64,000 nt of DNA from Bacillus cereus group sp. RP43 (lineage in GTDB: Bacteria > Bacillota > Bacilli > Bacillales > Bacillaceae_G), in NCBI RefSeq assembly GCF_040459645.1, contig NZ_JARVHQ010000001.1:3658001-3722000 (forward strand), given 5' to 3'. This document shows positions 24,718-35,739 of the stretch, in pieces. The notes under the pieces were generated by a model. The model did not search any database. It was not told the origin of the DNA and was given only the letters and a program-made list of their open reading frames with translations. Numbering within the stretch: the stretch's first letter is position 1; every line of letters begins with the position of its first letter. Position numbers and translations under genes: made by a program.

Positions 24718-27522
24718 TTATTTATTTGGCCATGCCTTTAATTGTTCTAATAATTCTTCTAGAGGGCCTTCATAAAGCGGGACAGTTGGGATTGATTGTA
24801 AAAAACGTTTTCCATAAGAAGCGCTTATCAAACGACGGTCTAATACAAATACTGTTCCGGTATCTGTACTTGTTCTAATCAGACGACCAAATCCTTGTTT
24901 GAAACGCAAAATTGCTTGCGGGAGTGCTAACTTAGCGAATACATCCTCTCCTTGATTTTTTAACCACTCTCCTTTTGCTTCCATCATCGGTTGATGAGGA
25001 GGCGTAAAGGGCAGCCGGACAATAACAAGACAACTAAGGGCATCTCCAGGTATATCTATCCCTTCCCAAAAACTACTTGTTCCTAACAAAATCGATTTGT
25101 CGAACTCTTGAAATTTACGAATGAGACGACTTCGGCTCTTATTATTCACACTTTGCGTTAATAATAAATACCCCTCTAATTCCTCATCATTTTTCAAATT
25201 CGTATACGCTTCTTTCAACATTTCATACGAAGTGAATAAAACAAGCATTCTACCTTTTGTAGCTTTCGCTATTTTTGCAATATGTGCCGACACAGATTCA
25301 ATATATTCTTCATTACTTGCTTGCTTAATAAAAGGCACATCTGTTGAAACCATTAATTTCATCTGTTCTTCAAAACGGAACGGTGACGGAACCTGTAATG
25401 TATTAGGAGCAAAATCATGTAAACCTAGCTCCTCTTTTATATAGTCAAATGAATCGTTTACTGTTAACGTTGCTGATGTGAAAATAACACTCTTTTTCTG
25501 TGTTAAAAATTCATCAGCAAGCCTTTCACCAATATGAACAGGCTGTGCATATAAAACGGTTGAATGAATTGTTCCCTTCGTTTCAGTCTCCATCCATGTC
25601 ACGTATGAATTTTTTTCTAAAATGAGTAATTGTAAAGATTGTTCCATCTTTCTCAACAACTCAATTAAATGCATAAATTCACCTGTAACAACATGCATCT
25701 CCCATTCTAATTTACTTTGCAATATATCAACTTGCTTCTCAAGTGTAGTCAATAATTTTCTTACATCGTATACAAAACGATTTGTTAACTCGGTAATGCT
25801 ATCCCATAACTTACCTTTCTCTACTTCCGTGTTATATCGATAAATGAGTGGCATATTGCTTATCCCTTGTTCCTGCTTGGTTTGTTTAAAGATGAAAGCA
25901 CGTAACATTTGGAATAGCTCATCCGCATCAAATTTCAATTCCTTCAAACTATGACTCACCATACGGAAAGTCGAACGAGAGGCTTGCTCTGATTTTTTCA
26001 TCATTTTATATACTTTAGAAAGTACATCATCTGTTTCTAGCGTACCAAGACGAGATAAAGCTAATTGAAAATACATGCATGAGAACTGTTCACCTAATGT
26101 TCTACTCGCCGCTTCCTCGATATGATGAGCTTCATCAAAAATAATATGTTCACATGAAGCAAACAGTGGTTCTTCACTTGAAAAATCTTGAAATAATAAC
26201 GCATGATTTGTAATAACGATATCTGCAAATAATGCTTTATTCTTTGCTCTTTGATAAAAACAACGACTATACCAGTTGCTTTGCATCCCGCCTGGACTAT
26301 GTACATCACTACAAATACGGTTCCAAAGTAACTTGCCGCCCTCAGGAATATTTAATTCATCACGATCGCCAGTTTCCGTTTGCAATAACCACACTAAAAT
26401 TTTTGCCTTTGTGAGCGCCATATCATAATTTTTCTCTTCCTCTTGCAAAGCATATTCAAATTTATGTAGACAAAGATAATGCTTTCTTCCTTTCAGAAGA
26501 GCTACTTCAAATGAAAATGGCATTATTTTCTTTAATAAAGGAATTTCTTTTTCTAGTATTTGTTGTTGCAATTGTACAGTTTGTGTACTTATAATGACAG
26601 GTTCTTCTTTTTTCTTTGCAAAATAAATACTTGGAAGTAAATATGCAAGCGTCTTCCCCGTACCTGTTCCTGCTTCAATCAGTGAAAACCTAGAATCTCT
26701 TAGCGCTGTATATATTTCCTTCATCATAATCTGTTGGCTTTCTCTTTTTTCAAACTTTGGCATATTCAATTCAAGTTTATCCATTGTCTTATGTAAGAAA
26801 GCATCAAATTTAGATGAGCATGTTTCACTGAGGCTTAAAGAATAATTCCGCTTTCGAAGCGCAATATTTCGATACACTTCATACTCCTCTGCCTCTTCTT
26901 TACCATGCATCATTTTCTTTAAAATATTTTCAGAAAGTACATCAGCTATATCACTTTGGAAAACATCACTTAATTCATAAAGCGCTTGTAATGTGACCAG
27001 TGGTAACTTTTCAATTTCACTTAAAAATTGTAAAAACAACTCCGCTGTTGCAAGAGCATCACTATCCGCACGATGTGGTTGATCATGCTCTAGTTCATGT
27101 TGCTTAGCTAAATCACGTAATTTATAACTATCAGCTGTCGGCAAAAGAATTTGCGCCAATTCAACTGTATCGATTTTAGGGCAATGTACTTCTGTATATC
27201 CAGCCTGTCTTAATTCTTCATTTAAAAAATTCCAATCAAAGTGAACGTTATGTGCAACAAAAGCCGCACCTTGTAATAGCTCAACAATCATCGGGGCTAC
27301 ATCTCGAAATAACGGGGCTTGTTTTACAAGATCTTCATCAATCCCAGTTAATTCTGTAATAAATAGGGGAATCTCTCTCTTCGGATTAATAAAAGATGAA
27401 AAAATCTCTAATATCTCTCCATCTTCCACTACAACAGCTGCAATTTGGGTAATTTTATCCTTCCCATCCTTCCAGGAGTTCCCTGTCGTCTCTAAATCAA
27501 CAACGACATAACGCTTACTCAT
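24718..27522 (-). CDS. dinG: DinG: 3'-5' exonuclease fused to Rad3-type helicase
   Basis: 934 residues. The N-terminal DEDDh exonuclease domain is seen from VVDLETTGNSWKDG (5-18) to HRADSDALATAELF. The helicase domain has Walker A EAGTGTGKTLAYLLP (about 283-297), IIFDEAHHIEEA, SFWEGIDIPGDAL and FKQGFGRLIRT. This fusion is typical of Firmicute DinG, which in staphylococci acts mainly as a nuclease. The iron-sulfur cysteine set of YpvA is not evident. The ATG follows GAGGTGTTACATAT. Monocistronic between ypmA and panD. Confidence 0.94.
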   Translation of the reverse strand: MSKRYVVVDLETTGNSWKDGKDKITQIAAVVVEDGEILEIFSSFINPKREIPLFITELTGIDEDLVKQAPLFRDVAPMIVELLQGAAFVAHNVHFDWNFLNEELRQAGYTEVHCPKIDTVELAQILLPTADSYKLRDLAKQHELEHDQPHRADSDALATAELFLQFLSEIEKLPLVTLQALYELSDVFQSDIADVLSENILKKMMHGKEEAEEYEVYRNIALRKRNYSLSLSETCSSKFDAFLHKTMDKLELNMPKFEKRESQQIMMKEIYTALRDSRFSLIEAGTGTGKTLAYLLPSIYFAKKKEEPVIISTQTVQLQQQILEKEIPLLKKIMPFSFEVALLKGRKHYLCLHKFEYALQEEEKNYDMALTKAKILVWLLQTETGDRDELNIPEGGKLLWNRICSDVHSPGGMQSNWYSRCFYQRAKNKALFADIVITNHALLFQDFSSEEPLFASCEHIIFDEAHHIEEAASRTLGEQFSCMYFQLALSRLGTLETDDVLSKVYKMMKKSEQASRSTFRMVSHSLKELKFDADELFQMLRAFIFKQTKQEQGISNMPLIYRYNTEVEKGKLWDSITELTNRFVYDVRKLLTTLEKQVDILQSKLEWEMHVVTGEFMHLIELLRKMEQSLQLLILEKNSYVTWMETETKGTIHSTVLYAQPVHIGERLADEFLTQKKSVIFTSATLTVNDSFDYIKEELGLHDFAPNTLQVPSPFRFEEQMKLMVSTDVPFIKQASNEEYIESVSAHIAKIAKATKGRMLVLFTSYEMLKEAYTNLKNDEELEGYLLLTQSVNNKSRSRLIRKFQEFDKSILLGTSSFWEGIDIPGDALSCLVIVRLPFTPPHQPMMEAKGEWLKNQGEDVFAKLALPQAILRFKQGFGRLIRTSTDTGTVFVLDRRLISASYGKRFLQSIPTVPLYEGPLEELLEQLKAWPNK

Positions 27523-27613
27523 ATATGTAACACCTCAATTTCTTACCTATCAAACACAAAAATTATATAATGTTACTATACCACGTTTTACCTCATCTTA
27601 ATGAAAAGATGCA

Positions 27614-27646
27614 CAAAAAAGCTACCTCCTTAATTAGAGATAGCCT
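27614..27646 (-). terminator. panBCD operon terminator
   Basis: GCTATCTC/GAGGTAGC stem (27621-27628 with 27637-27644, one G-U pair) followed by TTTTTTG on the minus strand, shortly after the panD stop. Confidence 0.7.
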
Positions 27647-27652
27647 TCCTAC

Positions 27653-28036
27653 TTATAATATCGTGCCAGCTTTTTCAGCACCTAGCATTTCAATAATTTG
27701 ATTATCATCATCTAATACTGCAATTTTCGGCTCTTGTTTATGAATATTTTCTTCTGCCACTAAACCATAGCAAATAATAATAACTTTATCACCTGGTTGT
27801 ACAAGCCTTGCAGCTGCACCATTTAAACAAACAATACCGCTACCGCGCTCTCCTTTAATAACATATGTCTCTAAGCGAGCTCCGTTGTTGTTATTTACAA
27901 TTTGTACTTTTTCATTTTCTACAATATTTACCGCATCCATTAAATTTTCATCAATTGTAATACTACCTACATAATTTAAATTTGCTTCTGTTACAGTTGC
28001 GCGATGTAACTTCGCTCTCATCATTGTGCGAAACAT
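27653..28036 (-). CDS. panD: Aspartate 1-decarboxylase
   Basis: 127 residues, the proenzyme length. The self-cleavage site G24-S25 is seen in YVGSITID; cleavage makes the pyruvoyl cofactor. It forms beta-alanine for pantothenate. Last gene of panB-panC-panD, 12 nt after panC. Confidence 0.97.
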   Translation of the reverse strand: MFRTMMRAKLHRATVTEANLNYVGSITIDENLMDAVNIVENEKVQIVNNNNGARLETYVIKGERGSGIVCLNGAAARLVQPGDKVIIICYGLVAEENIHKQEPKIAVLDDDNQIIEMLGAEKAGTIL

Positions 28037-28048
28037 AGATGCTCCCCC

Positions 28049-28897
28049 TTATTTCCCCATTAATGTTATATTGTCAATTAATCGTACATTTTCAAACTTA
28101 ACTGCAATCGCTAAAATGATTCTTCCTTCAATTTCATCCATTACTTTTAATGAAGGATATGCATATAAATCAGCATAATCTACAGTGCCTTTCGTATACT
28201 TCTCAATATGCTCTTTCACAAGATTCATAATGATTTCTGGATTACGTTCGCCTGCCTCAATTCGTTCTTTCGCTATACATAGACTGCGGTATAAATGAGG
28301 AGCCTCTTCACGTTCTTCTTGTAATAAATACACATTACGAGAACTTTTCGCTAATCCATCTTCTTCCCTTACAATATCAACTGGTACGATCGTAACTGGA
28401 ATATTAAAATCCGTTACGAATCCTTCAATTACAGCTACTTGCTGTGCATCTTTCATGCCGAAATAAGCACGCGTTGGCAATGTAATATTAAATAGTTTCA
28501 TTAGTACAGTAGCAACACCAGCGAAATGACCAGGTCTTTGTTTGCCACATAATACGTCGGTACGCTTCACAACTTCTACTGTTGTCGTTTGTTCTGCTGG
28601 ATACATCTCTTCTACACTCGGATAAAATAAATAATCAACACCATTTTCTTTTGCTACATTTTCATCTCTATCAATATCACGTGGGTATCGATCTAAATCT
28701 TCATTTGGCCCAAATTGTAGTGGATTTACAAATACACTTAAAACTACAATTTCATTTTCTTCCCTTGCCTTACGTAGTAACGTAGCATGCCCTTCGTGTA
28801 AATACCCCATCGTTGGAACAAAACCGATACTTTTTCCACTTGTACGAAGTTCGTTTGTAATTTGCTGCATCTCTTGCACTGTAGTTATGATTTTCAT
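28049..28897 (-). CDS. panC: Pantothenate synthetase
   Basis: 282 residues from the ATG at 28897, which has ACGGAGG 9 nt upstream; its A overlaps the last base of the panB stop (TAATG). It joins pantoate and beta-alanine with ATP. The HIGH-type motif [14 protein letters not shown] and the C-terminal KSSRNVYL are present. The 10-residue longer frame is rejected because it lies inside panB. Confidence 0.97.
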   Translation of the reverse strand: MKIITTVQEMQQITNELRTSGKSIGFVPTMGYLHEGHATLLRKAREENEIVVLSVFVNPLQFGPNEDLDRYPRDIDRDENVAKENGVDYLFYPSVEEMYPAEQTTTVEVVKRTDVLCGKQRPGHFAGVATVLMKLFNITLPTRAYFGMKDAQQVAVIEGFVTDFNIPVTIVPVDIVREEDGLAKSSRNVYLLQEEREEAPHLYRSLCIAKERIEAGERNPEIIMNLVKEHIEKYTKGTVDYADLYAYPSLKVMDEIEGRIILAIAVKFENVRLIDNITLMGK

Positions 28898-29733
28898 TAT
28901 TGTTTTCCTCCGTATAACGCTAAGCATTCTTCCTCTTTCATTGTGAATGAATGTTTTTCTTCAGGAAATTGCCCTGTCTTTACTTCAGTAACGTATTGCG
29001 AAATCCCTCGCACAATCTCCTCTTGAACAGACGTATATTGCTTCACAAATTTCGGAACACGATTTACGCCGTACGAGATAAGATCATGGTATACAAGAAC
29101 TTGCCCATCTACTTTTTTTCCTGCTCCAATTCCGATTGTAGGAATTGTTAACTGCTCTGAAATAAGTTCTGCTAATTGCATTGGCACACACTCTAACACA
29201 AGTGCTATTGCACCAGCTTCCTCACATTTCTTTGCATCTTCTATTAATTTTTTTGCACTTTCAGCATCTTTCCCTTGTACTTTATACCCACCTAGCACTC
29301 CTACAGATTGAGGAGTTAAACCTAAATGCGCCACAACGGGAACTCCCGCATTCGTTAAGTAATGAATAGTTGATATAACTTCTCCAGCACCTTCTACCTT
29401 TAATGCATGTGCCCCGCTCTCTTGAACAATGCGACGTGCATTAACCATCGTATCTTGCAATGAGACATGATAAGACATAAATGGCATATCAGTTACAATA
29501 AACGTCTCTTTCGCTCCGCGGCGTACAGCTTTCGTATGATGAATCATATCCTCTACTGTTACTGGAACTGTTGAATCATACCCAAGTACAACCATTCCTA
29601 GAGAATCACCCACTAAAATCATATCGACTTTAGCTTCTTCTGCTAATTTAGCAGATGGATAATCATACGCCGTTAGCATTGTAATCGGCTCACCTTGCTC
29701 TTTCATTTTCAAAAAATCTGTTTTTGTTTTCAA
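28897..29733 (-). CDS. panB: Ketopantoate hydroxymethyltransferase
   Basis: 278 residues. First gene of pantothenate synthesis, adding a hydroxymethyl group to 2-oxoisovalerate. Motifs include [29 protein letters not shown] and [19 protein letters not shown]. The start is a TTG at 29733, 7-8 nt after AAAGGAGGAG; no nearby ATG has such a site. The gene is preceded by a long leader with an attenuator. Confidence 0.96.
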   Translation of the reverse strand: MKTKTDFLKMKEQGEPITMLTAYDYPSAKLAEEAKVDMILVGDSLGMVVLGYDSTVPVTVEDMIHHTKAVRRGAKETFIVTDMPFMSYHVSLQDTMVNARRIVQESGAHALKVEGAGEVISTIHYLTNAGVPVVAHLGLTPQSVGVLGGYKVQGKDAESAKKLIEDAKKCEEAGAIALVLECVPMQLAELISEQLTIPTIGIGAGKKVDGQVLVYHDLISYGVNRVPKFVKQYTSVQEEIVRGISQYVTEVKTGQFPEEKHSFTMKEEECLALYGGKQ

Positions 29734-29782
29734 AAACTACTCCTCCTTTATGCAGGAGAGAGGAGATGGCCGAAATCATATA

Positions 29783-29820
29783 AAAAACCCCTCTGGCCAT
29801 AAAAGGGCAGAAGGGTTGTG
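29783..29820 (-). terminator. Attenuator terminator in the panB leader
   Basis: AACCCTTCTG paired with CCAGAGGGGTT followed by TTTTATATG on the minus strand, about 50 nt upstream of the panB start. Downstream GGCCAT and CCTCTCT can pair with ATGGCC and AGAGGGG, offering a competing antiterminator. A terminator here, before the first gene, implies regulated readthrough. Confidence 0.75.
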
Positions 29821-29844
29821 TGTTAGTCGGCATTATTCATCCCT

Positions 29845-29938
29845 CTGTCCCAGTCCGTTATTGGATCAAGGCAGAATCCAAATTATTATTTTTTCATACT
29901 GCGTAAAATAATGGTGCAGTTCGCTTTGATACTGCCCA
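29845..29938 (-). promoter_or_regulatory. Candidate pan RNA motif (two hairpins)
   Basis: Two hairpins lie in tandem. Hairpin A (29938-29912) pairs TGGGCAGT with ACTGCACCA. Hairpin B (29874-29845) pairs CTGCCTTGATCC with GGACTGGGACAG and has two A·C oppositions, recalling the two bulged adenines of the published pan motif found upstream of panB/C/D in Firmicutes. Its location before an attenuator and panBCD supports the call. The ligand of the motif is not established. Confidence 0.6.
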
Positions 29939-30045
29939 TATTCGAACTAATTATAGCAAACTCTGAAAAGGAATTGCTACATTTTTTTGAAAAAATAATT
30001 TTCTATTCCTATTACGGTATGTGAAATTTATCAGTATATAAATGA

Positions 30046-30075
30046 CAAAAAGAAGCTCCAAAATAGGAACTTCTT
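30046..30075 (-). terminator. birA operon terminator
   Basis: AAAAGAAGTTCC/GGAGCTTCTTTTT hairpin right after the birA stop, with a T-run on the minus strand. It ends the long ypjD-to-birA transcript before panB. Confidence 0.7.
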
Positions 30076-31056
30076 TTACTTAATTTCTATATCGGCAGAA
30101 TGAATGTGGTGCACTTGTCCTTGATGATCCTCAAGTAACAATACACCATCCTCCGTAATCCCTTTTGCTAGCCCATTAATAGTTTCCTTCATCGTTCGAG
30201 CTGTAATTTCTTTTCCGATACTTACTGCGTAACTTTCCCACAGAATTTTAATAACAGAGAAGCCATTTTTTAAATACTCTTCATACAATTTCTCTAATTG
30301 CAAGAAAATTTGTTGCATAAGTTCCGCACGAACAATCGGCTTATCCGATTCAATTGCTAATGAAGTTGCAATTTGCTGAATTTCCTCATCAAAATGTTCT
30401 TGTTTCTGATTTGCATTAATGCCAATTCCCATAATAACAGCATTAATTTTATCTGGATCCGCTTGCATCTCCGTTAATATACCGACAGCTTTTTTACCTT
30501 GAATTAAAATATCATTTGGCCATTTAATCCCTACGTTTACACCGGTACATTTTTCAATTGCTTGCGCTACGCTAACAGCTGCTAATAAAGTAAGCTGCGG
30601 GGCATGGTGAACTGGAATAGATGGACGCAAAATAATACTCATCCAAATTCCTGTTCCTTTTGGAGAATACCATTTTCTACTTAAACGTCCTCTACCTGCT
30701 GTTTGTTCTTCAGCAACAACAATTGTTCCCTCTTCTGCGCCTTCATGAGCAAGTCTTGCTGCAATATGCTGAGTAGATTCAACCGATTCTTCAAAATAAA
30801 CCGTTCTACCGATACGCTCTGTTTGTAATCCTAATTGAATCTCATTAGCAGTTACTTTATCTGGTTTACTAGCAATTCGGTACCCTAAGCGGCGTACAGC
30901 TTCTAGTTCATACCCTTCATTACGAAGATCCTCCATATGCTTCCATACAGCGGTTCTCGAACAGCCAAGTTTGTCACTAAGTGTTTGACCAGATACAAAT
31001 GCACCATCTGCTTCAGAAAAAACTTGTAATAGCTGCTTTCTTATAGTAGATTGCAT
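30076..31056 (-). CDS. birA: Bifunctional biotin-protein ligase / biotin repressor
   Basis: 326 residues. An N-terminal winged helix-turn-helix (LSDKLGCSRTAVWKHMEDLR) is followed by the ligase core with ESTQHIA, the adenylate loop GRGRLSRKW and IKWPNDILIQGKK. It biotinylates acetyl-CoA and pyruvate carboxylases and represses biotin genes. The ATG at 31056 gives the usual MxSTIRK N-terminus and lies inside the cca 3' end. An in-frame GTG 12 nt upstream is a less likely alternative. Confidence 0.96.
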   Translation of the reverse strand: MQSTIRKQLLQVFSEADGAFVSGQTLSDKLGCSRTAVWKHMEDLRNEGYELEAVRRLGYRIASKPDKVTANEIQLGLQTERIGRTVYFEESVESTQHIAARLAHEGAEEGTIVVAEEQTAGRGRLSRKWYSPKGTGIWMSIILRPSIPVHHAPQLTLLAAVSVAQAIEKCTGVNVGIKWPNDILIQGKKAVGILTEMQADPDKINAVIMGIGINANQKQEHFDEEIQQIATSLAIESDKPIVRAELMQQIFLQLEKLYEEYLKNGFSVIKILWESYAVSIGKEITARTMKETINGLAKGITEDGVLLLEDHQGQVHHIHSADIEIK

Positions 31057-32234
31057 CTTTGTAGCCACTCCCTTATATTCTCTTTCTTATTAACTAAATC
31101 TCCTTGTACGATTGCTTCTTCAATATTTTGAAGCATTTCGGCAACCCACGGACCTGGCTTTTTATCTGCCCAGCTTAATAAATCGTTACCAGTCACATTC
31201 ATTTCTTGACGATTTTTTATCGGCAATGTATGAAATAATGATTGTACTTGCTTAACAGACGCACTATTATAACTTTCTATTATCGCTTCATATACTCTTT
31301 CCGCCATCTCAGCTATGTGAATTCCAGTTTTATAAAGAAGGATTGTATCCCACTCCTTCTCCTTTCTAGAACGAATTGCTAATAAAACCGCTACGATATC
31401 TTTAATCTTTTTATTCGAGAACTTCCATTGACGTAAAAAGACAGATGGATGCTCTTCTCCGATACAATATAAGAAAAATGCCCACGCCTCAACGTCTGTT
31501 TCGAAAGAATCCCATTTATACTGCGTAGCTTTCAAGAGTCTTTCTTCTGACATTTGTAAATATGGCAGATGAGCAAATAGCTTCGTTTCTACTAACTCTT
31601 GAAGACCATTCACACAATATGTACCGGTCAACAATTTTTCAAATTCAACTGTAATTCTTTCAATCGCTATATGTTCGAGTAAATGCCCATACGTTTCAAT
31701 TGCTTGTTTCGTCTTTATTTCCAAAGAGAAACCTAACGTACTTACGAACCGAATACCACGCATCATTCGCAGTGCATCTTCTTGAAAACGGTCTGCAGCA
31801 TCTCCAACCGTTGTAATTTCCTTCAGACGAATCGCTTCTTGTCCGGCAAATAAATCAACCATTTCGCCTTCCTCTGTCATCGCAATTGCATTCATCGTGA
31901 AATCACGTCGTTTTAGATCCTCTTCTAATGAACGGACAAATTGAACACTACTAGGTCTCCGAAAATCTTCATATTCGCTTTCTGTCCGAAAAGTAGTTAC
32001 CTCATACGGTTCACCATTTTCTACAACAATTACAGTTCCATGCTCAAGACCAACCGGAACATGTCTTGGGAAAATAGCCATCACTTCTTCTGGTAAAGCA
32101 GATGTTGCGATATCGATATCTCCAATCGGTCTATCGATGATAAGATCGCGTACACTTCCACCAACGAAGTAAGCCTCATGTCCGTGCTGTTTTAATATCT
32201 CAATAATTGAACTAGCTTTTTTAAATCTTTCCAT
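31041..32234 (-). CDS. cca: CCA-adding tRNA nucleotidyltransferase
   Basis: 397 residues from MERFKKASS, the length of B. cereus group Cca; an ATG three codons earlier is possible. The active-site motif [20 protein letters not shown] and the [10 protein letters not shown] motif are clear. It adds or repairs the 3' CCA of tRNAs without a template. Overlaps bshA (14 nt) and birA (16 nt), so expression is operonic and probably coupled. Confidence 0.96.
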   Translation of the reverse strand: MERFKKASSIIEILKQHGHEAYFVGGSVRDLIIDRPIGDIDIATSALPEEVMAIFPRHVPVGLEHGTVIVVENGEPYEVTTFRTESEYEDFRRPSSVQFVRSLEEDLKRRDFTMNAIAMTEEGEMVDLFAGQEAIRLKEITTVGDAADRFQEDALRMMRGIRFVSTLGFSLEIKTKQAIETYGHLLEHIAIERITVEFEKLLTGTYCVNGLQELVETKLFAHLPYLQMSEERLLKATQYKWDSFETDVEAWAFFLYCIGEEHPSVFLRQWKFSNKKIKDIVAVLLAIRSRKEKEWDTILLYKTGIHIAEMAERVYEAIIESYNSASVKQVQSLFHTLPIKNRQEMNVTGNDLLSWADKKPGPWVAEMLQNIEEAIVQGDLVNKKENIREWLQRCNLL

Positions 32235-33366
32235 TCTTGTCATCCCTTAGTATGTCATAATAAATCGCCTCATACTGTGAAACGATTTTTTCCGAACGAA
32301 ACTGCTCATATACAGATTTCATCGCCCGCTCTCCCATATTACGGTGAAGTTCTTCATTTTCTAGTAGTTGAATTGCTTGCTTAGCTATTCCGTCTGTATC
32401 TCCAACTTCACATATATATCCTGTTTCACTATGTTGAATGACCTCTGGAATGCCCCCAACCCTCGTTCCGATACTAGGCACACCACACGCCATCGCTTCT
32501 AATATAACGAGACCAAAACTTTCCTTTTCTGATAAAAGTAGCATTAAATCACTCATTGCAAGAAGCTCTGCAACATTATCTTGCTTTCCTAGGAATAAGA
32601 CACGTTCCTCAATATGTAAACTTTTCACCAATTGTAAAATAGTACAGAACTCTGGTCCATCACCAACAAGAAGCAATTTCGCATCTACTTCCTTTACAAT
32701 TTTGGCAAATGACTGCACAACATCCTGTACACGCTTAACCTTTCGGAAATTTGAAATATGAATCAACACTTTTTCATTTTCTCGTATACCATATTCTTTT
32801 TTTAATTGAGACATATCACGTTTGAAATAAACACGTTCGTCTACAAAATTGTATACCGTCTCAATTTCTTTATCTGGTTTTACAAGTTCATTCGTTTCTT
32901 CAATTAACGAATGTGACACAGCCGTAACAACATCAGATTGTTCAATACCAAAGCGAATTAAATTATTTAACGAAGGGTCGGAACCTAACACAGTAATATC
33001 CGTTCCATGTAAGGTTGTAACAATTTTAATACGCTCCCCAATCATTTGTTTTGCTAAATATGCACAAATAGCATGAGGGATTGCATAATGCACATGTAAA
33101 ATATCAAGGTTTTCTCTTTGAGCAACCTCTGCCATTTTACTCGCTAATGCTAAATCGTAAGGTGGATATTGAAAAACAGAATATTGATTTACTGTTACTT
33201 CGTGAAAATAAATGTTCGGGTACACTTTATTCAATCGAAATGGTACACCCGATGTAATAAAATGAATTTCATGTCCGCGTTCCGCCAATTGCTTTCCTAA
33301 CTCTGTCCCAACTACCCCAGAACCACCTACAGAAGGATAACATGTAATACCTATTTTCAATTTCAT
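32221..33366 (-). CDS. bshA: N-acetylglucosaminyl-L-malate synthase (bacillithiol step 1)
   Basis: 381 residues, a GT4 glycosyltransferase with [20 protein letters not shown] at the N-terminus and [20 protein letters not shown] for nucleotide-sugar binding. It transfers GlcNAc from UDP-GlcNAc to L-malate. It overlaps bshB1 by 4 nt, so the first two bacillithiol enzymes are adjacent. Confidence 0.96.
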   Translation of the reverse strand: MKLKIGITCYPSVGGSGVVGTELGKQLAERGHEIHFITSGVPFRLNKVYPNIYFHEVTVNQYSVFQYPPYDLALASKMAEVAQRENLDILHVHYAIPHAICAYLAKQMIGERIKIVTTLHGTDITVLGSDPSLNNLIRFGIEQSDVVTAVSHSLIEETNELVKPDKEIETVYNFVDERVYFKRDMSQLKKEYGIRENEKVLIHISNFRKVKRVQDVVQSFAKIVKEVDAKLLLVGDGPEFCTILQLVKSLHIEERVLFLGKQDNVAELLAMSDLMLLLSEKESFGLVILEAMACGVPSIGTRVGGIPEVIQHSETGYICEVGDTDGIAKQAIQLLENEELHRNMGERAMKSVYEQFRSEKIVSQYEAIYYDILRDDKNGKI

Positions 33367-34067
33367 TTACATCCCCCTATTAAATCAGCATGTAATAAAA
33401 CCGGTTTCTTACTCATAAATCCTTCGGCATACAACACTCCAACTTCTTTCCCAAACATCTTCTCCCGAGCAATTACAGTTTCAACGTATCCTTCGGTTAA
33501 TGGCGTCTTAACACCATCACTCCCTGTTGAAAACTGACTTTCATACGCTTCTAAGGCTTCCACCTTTTTAGAAAGGTATTCACTAATATCTATACAAAAA
33601 TTCGGTTTATGAAAACCATTAATCATATAATTATAAAAAGACTCTACTCGGTGCGGCGGAAGTTCAGGCATATATTTACGAATTCCCGCTGAAAAGATAG
33701 CTTCTTCCACAAGTTTCGCGCAATTAGCATGGTCTGGATGACGATCTTCGTAATATGGTGCGAAAATTAGTGTTGGTTTATATGTACGAATAATCTTTAC
33801 AATTTCACGTATATACTCTTCTTTCATATACAAACCACGGTCTGGCATTGCTAAATTAATTCTCGTTTTTACTCCCATAATACGAGCTGCAGCCTTTGCT
33901 TCTTCTTTTCTTAGTTCTACCGTTCCATTTGAAGAAAGATCAGCTTCTGTTAAATCGCAAATACCTACTTCATATCCTTGCTTCGTATACTTTGCAATGG
34001 TACCTGCCATGCCGATTTCAACATCATCGGCATGAGCACCAAACGCTAATATATGTAATCCACTCAT
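33363..34067 (-). CDS. bshB1: N-acetylglucosaminyl-malate deacetylase (bacillithiol step 2)
   Basis: 234 residues of the LmbE/PIG-L zinc deacetylase family: [15 protein letters not shown] and DRHPDHANC carry the metal ligands. The ATG at 34067 (MSGLHILAF) follows GAGGGGAACAATT; a 5-residue longer frame is rejected. Product GlcN-malate is then joined to cysteine by BshC, which is not in this window. Confidence 0.95.
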   Translation of the reverse strand: MSGLHILAFGAHADDVEIGMAGTIAKYTKQGYEVGICDLTEADLSSNGTVELRKEEAKAAARIMGVKTRINLAMPDRGLYMKEEYIREIVKIIRTYKPTLIFAPYYEDRHPDHANCAKLVEEAIFSAGIRKYMPELPPHRVESFYNYMINGFHKPNFCIDISEYLSKKVEALEAYESQFSTGSDGVKTPLTEGYVETVIAREKMFGKEVGVLYAEGFMSKKPVLLHADLIGGCK

Positions 34068-34078
34068 AATTGTTCCCC

Positions 34079-34474
34079 TCATTTTCTTAACTTTCGGTAA
34101 TCTAAATCTCCCCGCTCTAATGCATGCATTAGCATTTCAGCACTTGCCATATTCGTTGCTAGTGGGATGGCGTATACATCACATAAACGAAGTAACGCAT
34201 TGACATCAGGTTCATGTGGCTGCGCTGTTAGTGGATCCCGGAAAAAAATTACCATATCCATCTCATTTTTTGCAATCATTGCACCAATTTCTTGATCGCC
34301 ACCAAGAGGACCAGATTGATATCTTGTTACAACTAAACCAGTTGCCTCCATAATACGAAGTCCTGTCGTTCCTGTTGCAAAAAGTTCATGTTTTTCAAAA
34401 ATTGGTTTATATGCGTATGCGAACGAAACCATATCATCTTTCTTTTTGTCATGTGCGATTAAGGCAATTTTCAT
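34079..34474 (-). CDS. mgsA: Methylglyoxal synthase
   Basis: 131 residues. It converts dihydroxyacetone phosphate to methylglyoxal, a phosphate-releasing bypass of glycolysis. Recognised by [25 protein letters not shown] and [12 protein letters not shown], the phosphate-binding and catalytic region. Bacillithiol, made by its operon neighbours, takes part in methylglyoxal detoxification, so the grouping makes physiological sense (inference). Confidence 0.96.
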   Translation of the reverse strand: MKIALIAHDKKKDDMVSFAYAYKPIFEKHELFATGTTGLRIMEATGLVVTRYQSGPLGGDQEIGAMIAKNEMDMVIFFRDPLTAQPHEPDVNALLRLCDVYAIPLATNMASAEMLMHALERGDLDYRKLRK

Positions 34475-34488
34475 CCGTTGTCTCCCCT

Positions 34489-35289
34489 TTAGTCAATAAT
34501 GTTTTCTAAACCGTACACAAGATGATCAAGGTTCATTACTGTTTCAATTGATAGTTTTACACCTGACATAAATGATGCACGGTTGAATGAATCATGACGA
34601 ACTGTTAACATTTGTCCATCTCCGCCGAACATTACTTCTTGGTGTGCAATAAGCCCTGGTAGACGTACGCTATGAATGTGAATACCGTCTACATTTGCAC
34701 CACGTGCTCCTTCTAATTGTTCCGTTTCATTAGGGTGTCCTTGCTCTTTTGGTACACGATTTTGACGGATTAATTCCACTGTTTTTACAGCTGTGCCAGA
34801 TGGTGCATCTAATTTTTGATCATGGTGTAATTCAATTACTTCAACATCTTGGAAGTACTTCGCTGCCATTTGTGAAAATTTCATCATAAGAACTGCACCA
34901 ATTGCAAAGTTTGGAGCGATAATTGTTCCTACTTCTTTTTCTTTTGCATTTTCTGTTAATTGCTTTAGTTCTTCTTCAGTAAATCCAGTTGTACCAATAA
35001 CAGATCGAAGTCCACGTTCAACTGCAAGTGTCACATGTTTCTTTCCAATTTCTGGAGTTGTTAAATCTAACAATACATCCGCTTCTACTTCATCTAAACA
35101 AGTATGTAAATCCGCGTAAATAGGTGCATCTAGCGCTGGCATTCCTGGTAAATCAGAAATTTTTTCTCCGCCATGCTTATAATCAATTGCTGCTACTAAA
35201 TTGAAATGTTCTGTTCTTTCCATAAGAAGGACTGCTTCATGCCCCATACGTCCTCTTGGTCCAGCGATAATTACTTTAATTTCTTTCAT
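34489..35289 (-). CDS. dapB: 4-hydroxy-tetrahydrodipicolinate reductase
   Basis: 266 residues. The NAD(P) motif is [11 protein letters not shown], and the catalytic [13 protein letters not shown] is present. It makes tetrahydrodipicolinate for lysine, diaminopimelate and spore dipicolinate. The ATG overlaps the ypjD stop by 1 nt (35289). Same order as B. subtilis. Confidence 0.96.
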   Translation of the reverse strand: MKEIKVIIAGPRGRMGHEAVLLMERTEHFNLVAAIDYKHGGEKISDLPGMPALDAPIYADLHTCLDEVEADVLLDLTTPEIGKKHVTLAVERGLRSVIGTTGFTEEELKQLTENAKEKEVGTIIAPNFAIGAVLMMKFSQMAAKYFQDVEVIELHHDQKLDAPSGTAVKTVELIRQNRVPKEQGHPNETEQLEGARGANVDGIHIHSVRLPGLIAHQEVMFGGDGQMLTVRHDSFNRASFMSGVKLSIETVMNLDHLVYGLENIID

Positions 35290-35630
35290 TATTCTTTCTC
35301 TCCCTCATCAATACGTGTCCAGCGATCTTTATCACGTGTATTAAATTTATTCATTACAATGTTATGCGCTGTTTCTAAATCAATATTTAAACTATTTGCC
35401 ATACAAATCATAACAAATAATACATCTCCAAGCTCTTCTTCAATACTTCGCTCTTTTTCAGTTGTTTTCTTCGGCTTCTCACCATAATAATGGTTAACCT
35501 CTCTTGCAAGCTCTCCCATTTCTTCCGTTAAACGAGCCATCATTGCAAGTGGACTGAAATAACCTTCTTTAAACTGACCGATATATGCATCTACTTCTTT
35601 CTGCATATCTTTCATCGTTTTTGCTTCCAT
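35289..35630 (-). CDS. ypjD: MazG-like nucleotide pyrophosphohydrolase YpjD
   Basis: 113 residues from the ATG at 35630, chosen because AGAGGTGACTAGT precedes it and the product then matches YpjD (about 111 residues). The MazG core is seen as [15 protein letters not shown] and [18 protein letters not shown], with the metal-binding Glu/Asp set. Likely hydrolyses non-canonical or excess (d)NTPs. First gene of the ypjD-dapB-mgsA-bshB1-bshA-cca-birA operon. Confidence 0.9.
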   Translation of the reverse strand: MEAKTMKDMQKEVDAYIGQFKEGYFSPLAMMARLTEEMGELAREVNHYYGEKPKKTTEKERSIEEELGDVLFVMICMANSLNIDLETAHNIVMNKFNTRDKDRWTRIDEGEKE

Positions 35631-35739
35631 ACTAGTCACCTCTATTCCTTCCTCTTTCATGTTAGCCAATTCATCGCGATTTGACAAATATTATTCCCTC
35701 ATATCCCCTATTTGCGACCCTTTTTTGGATAGACTATAA

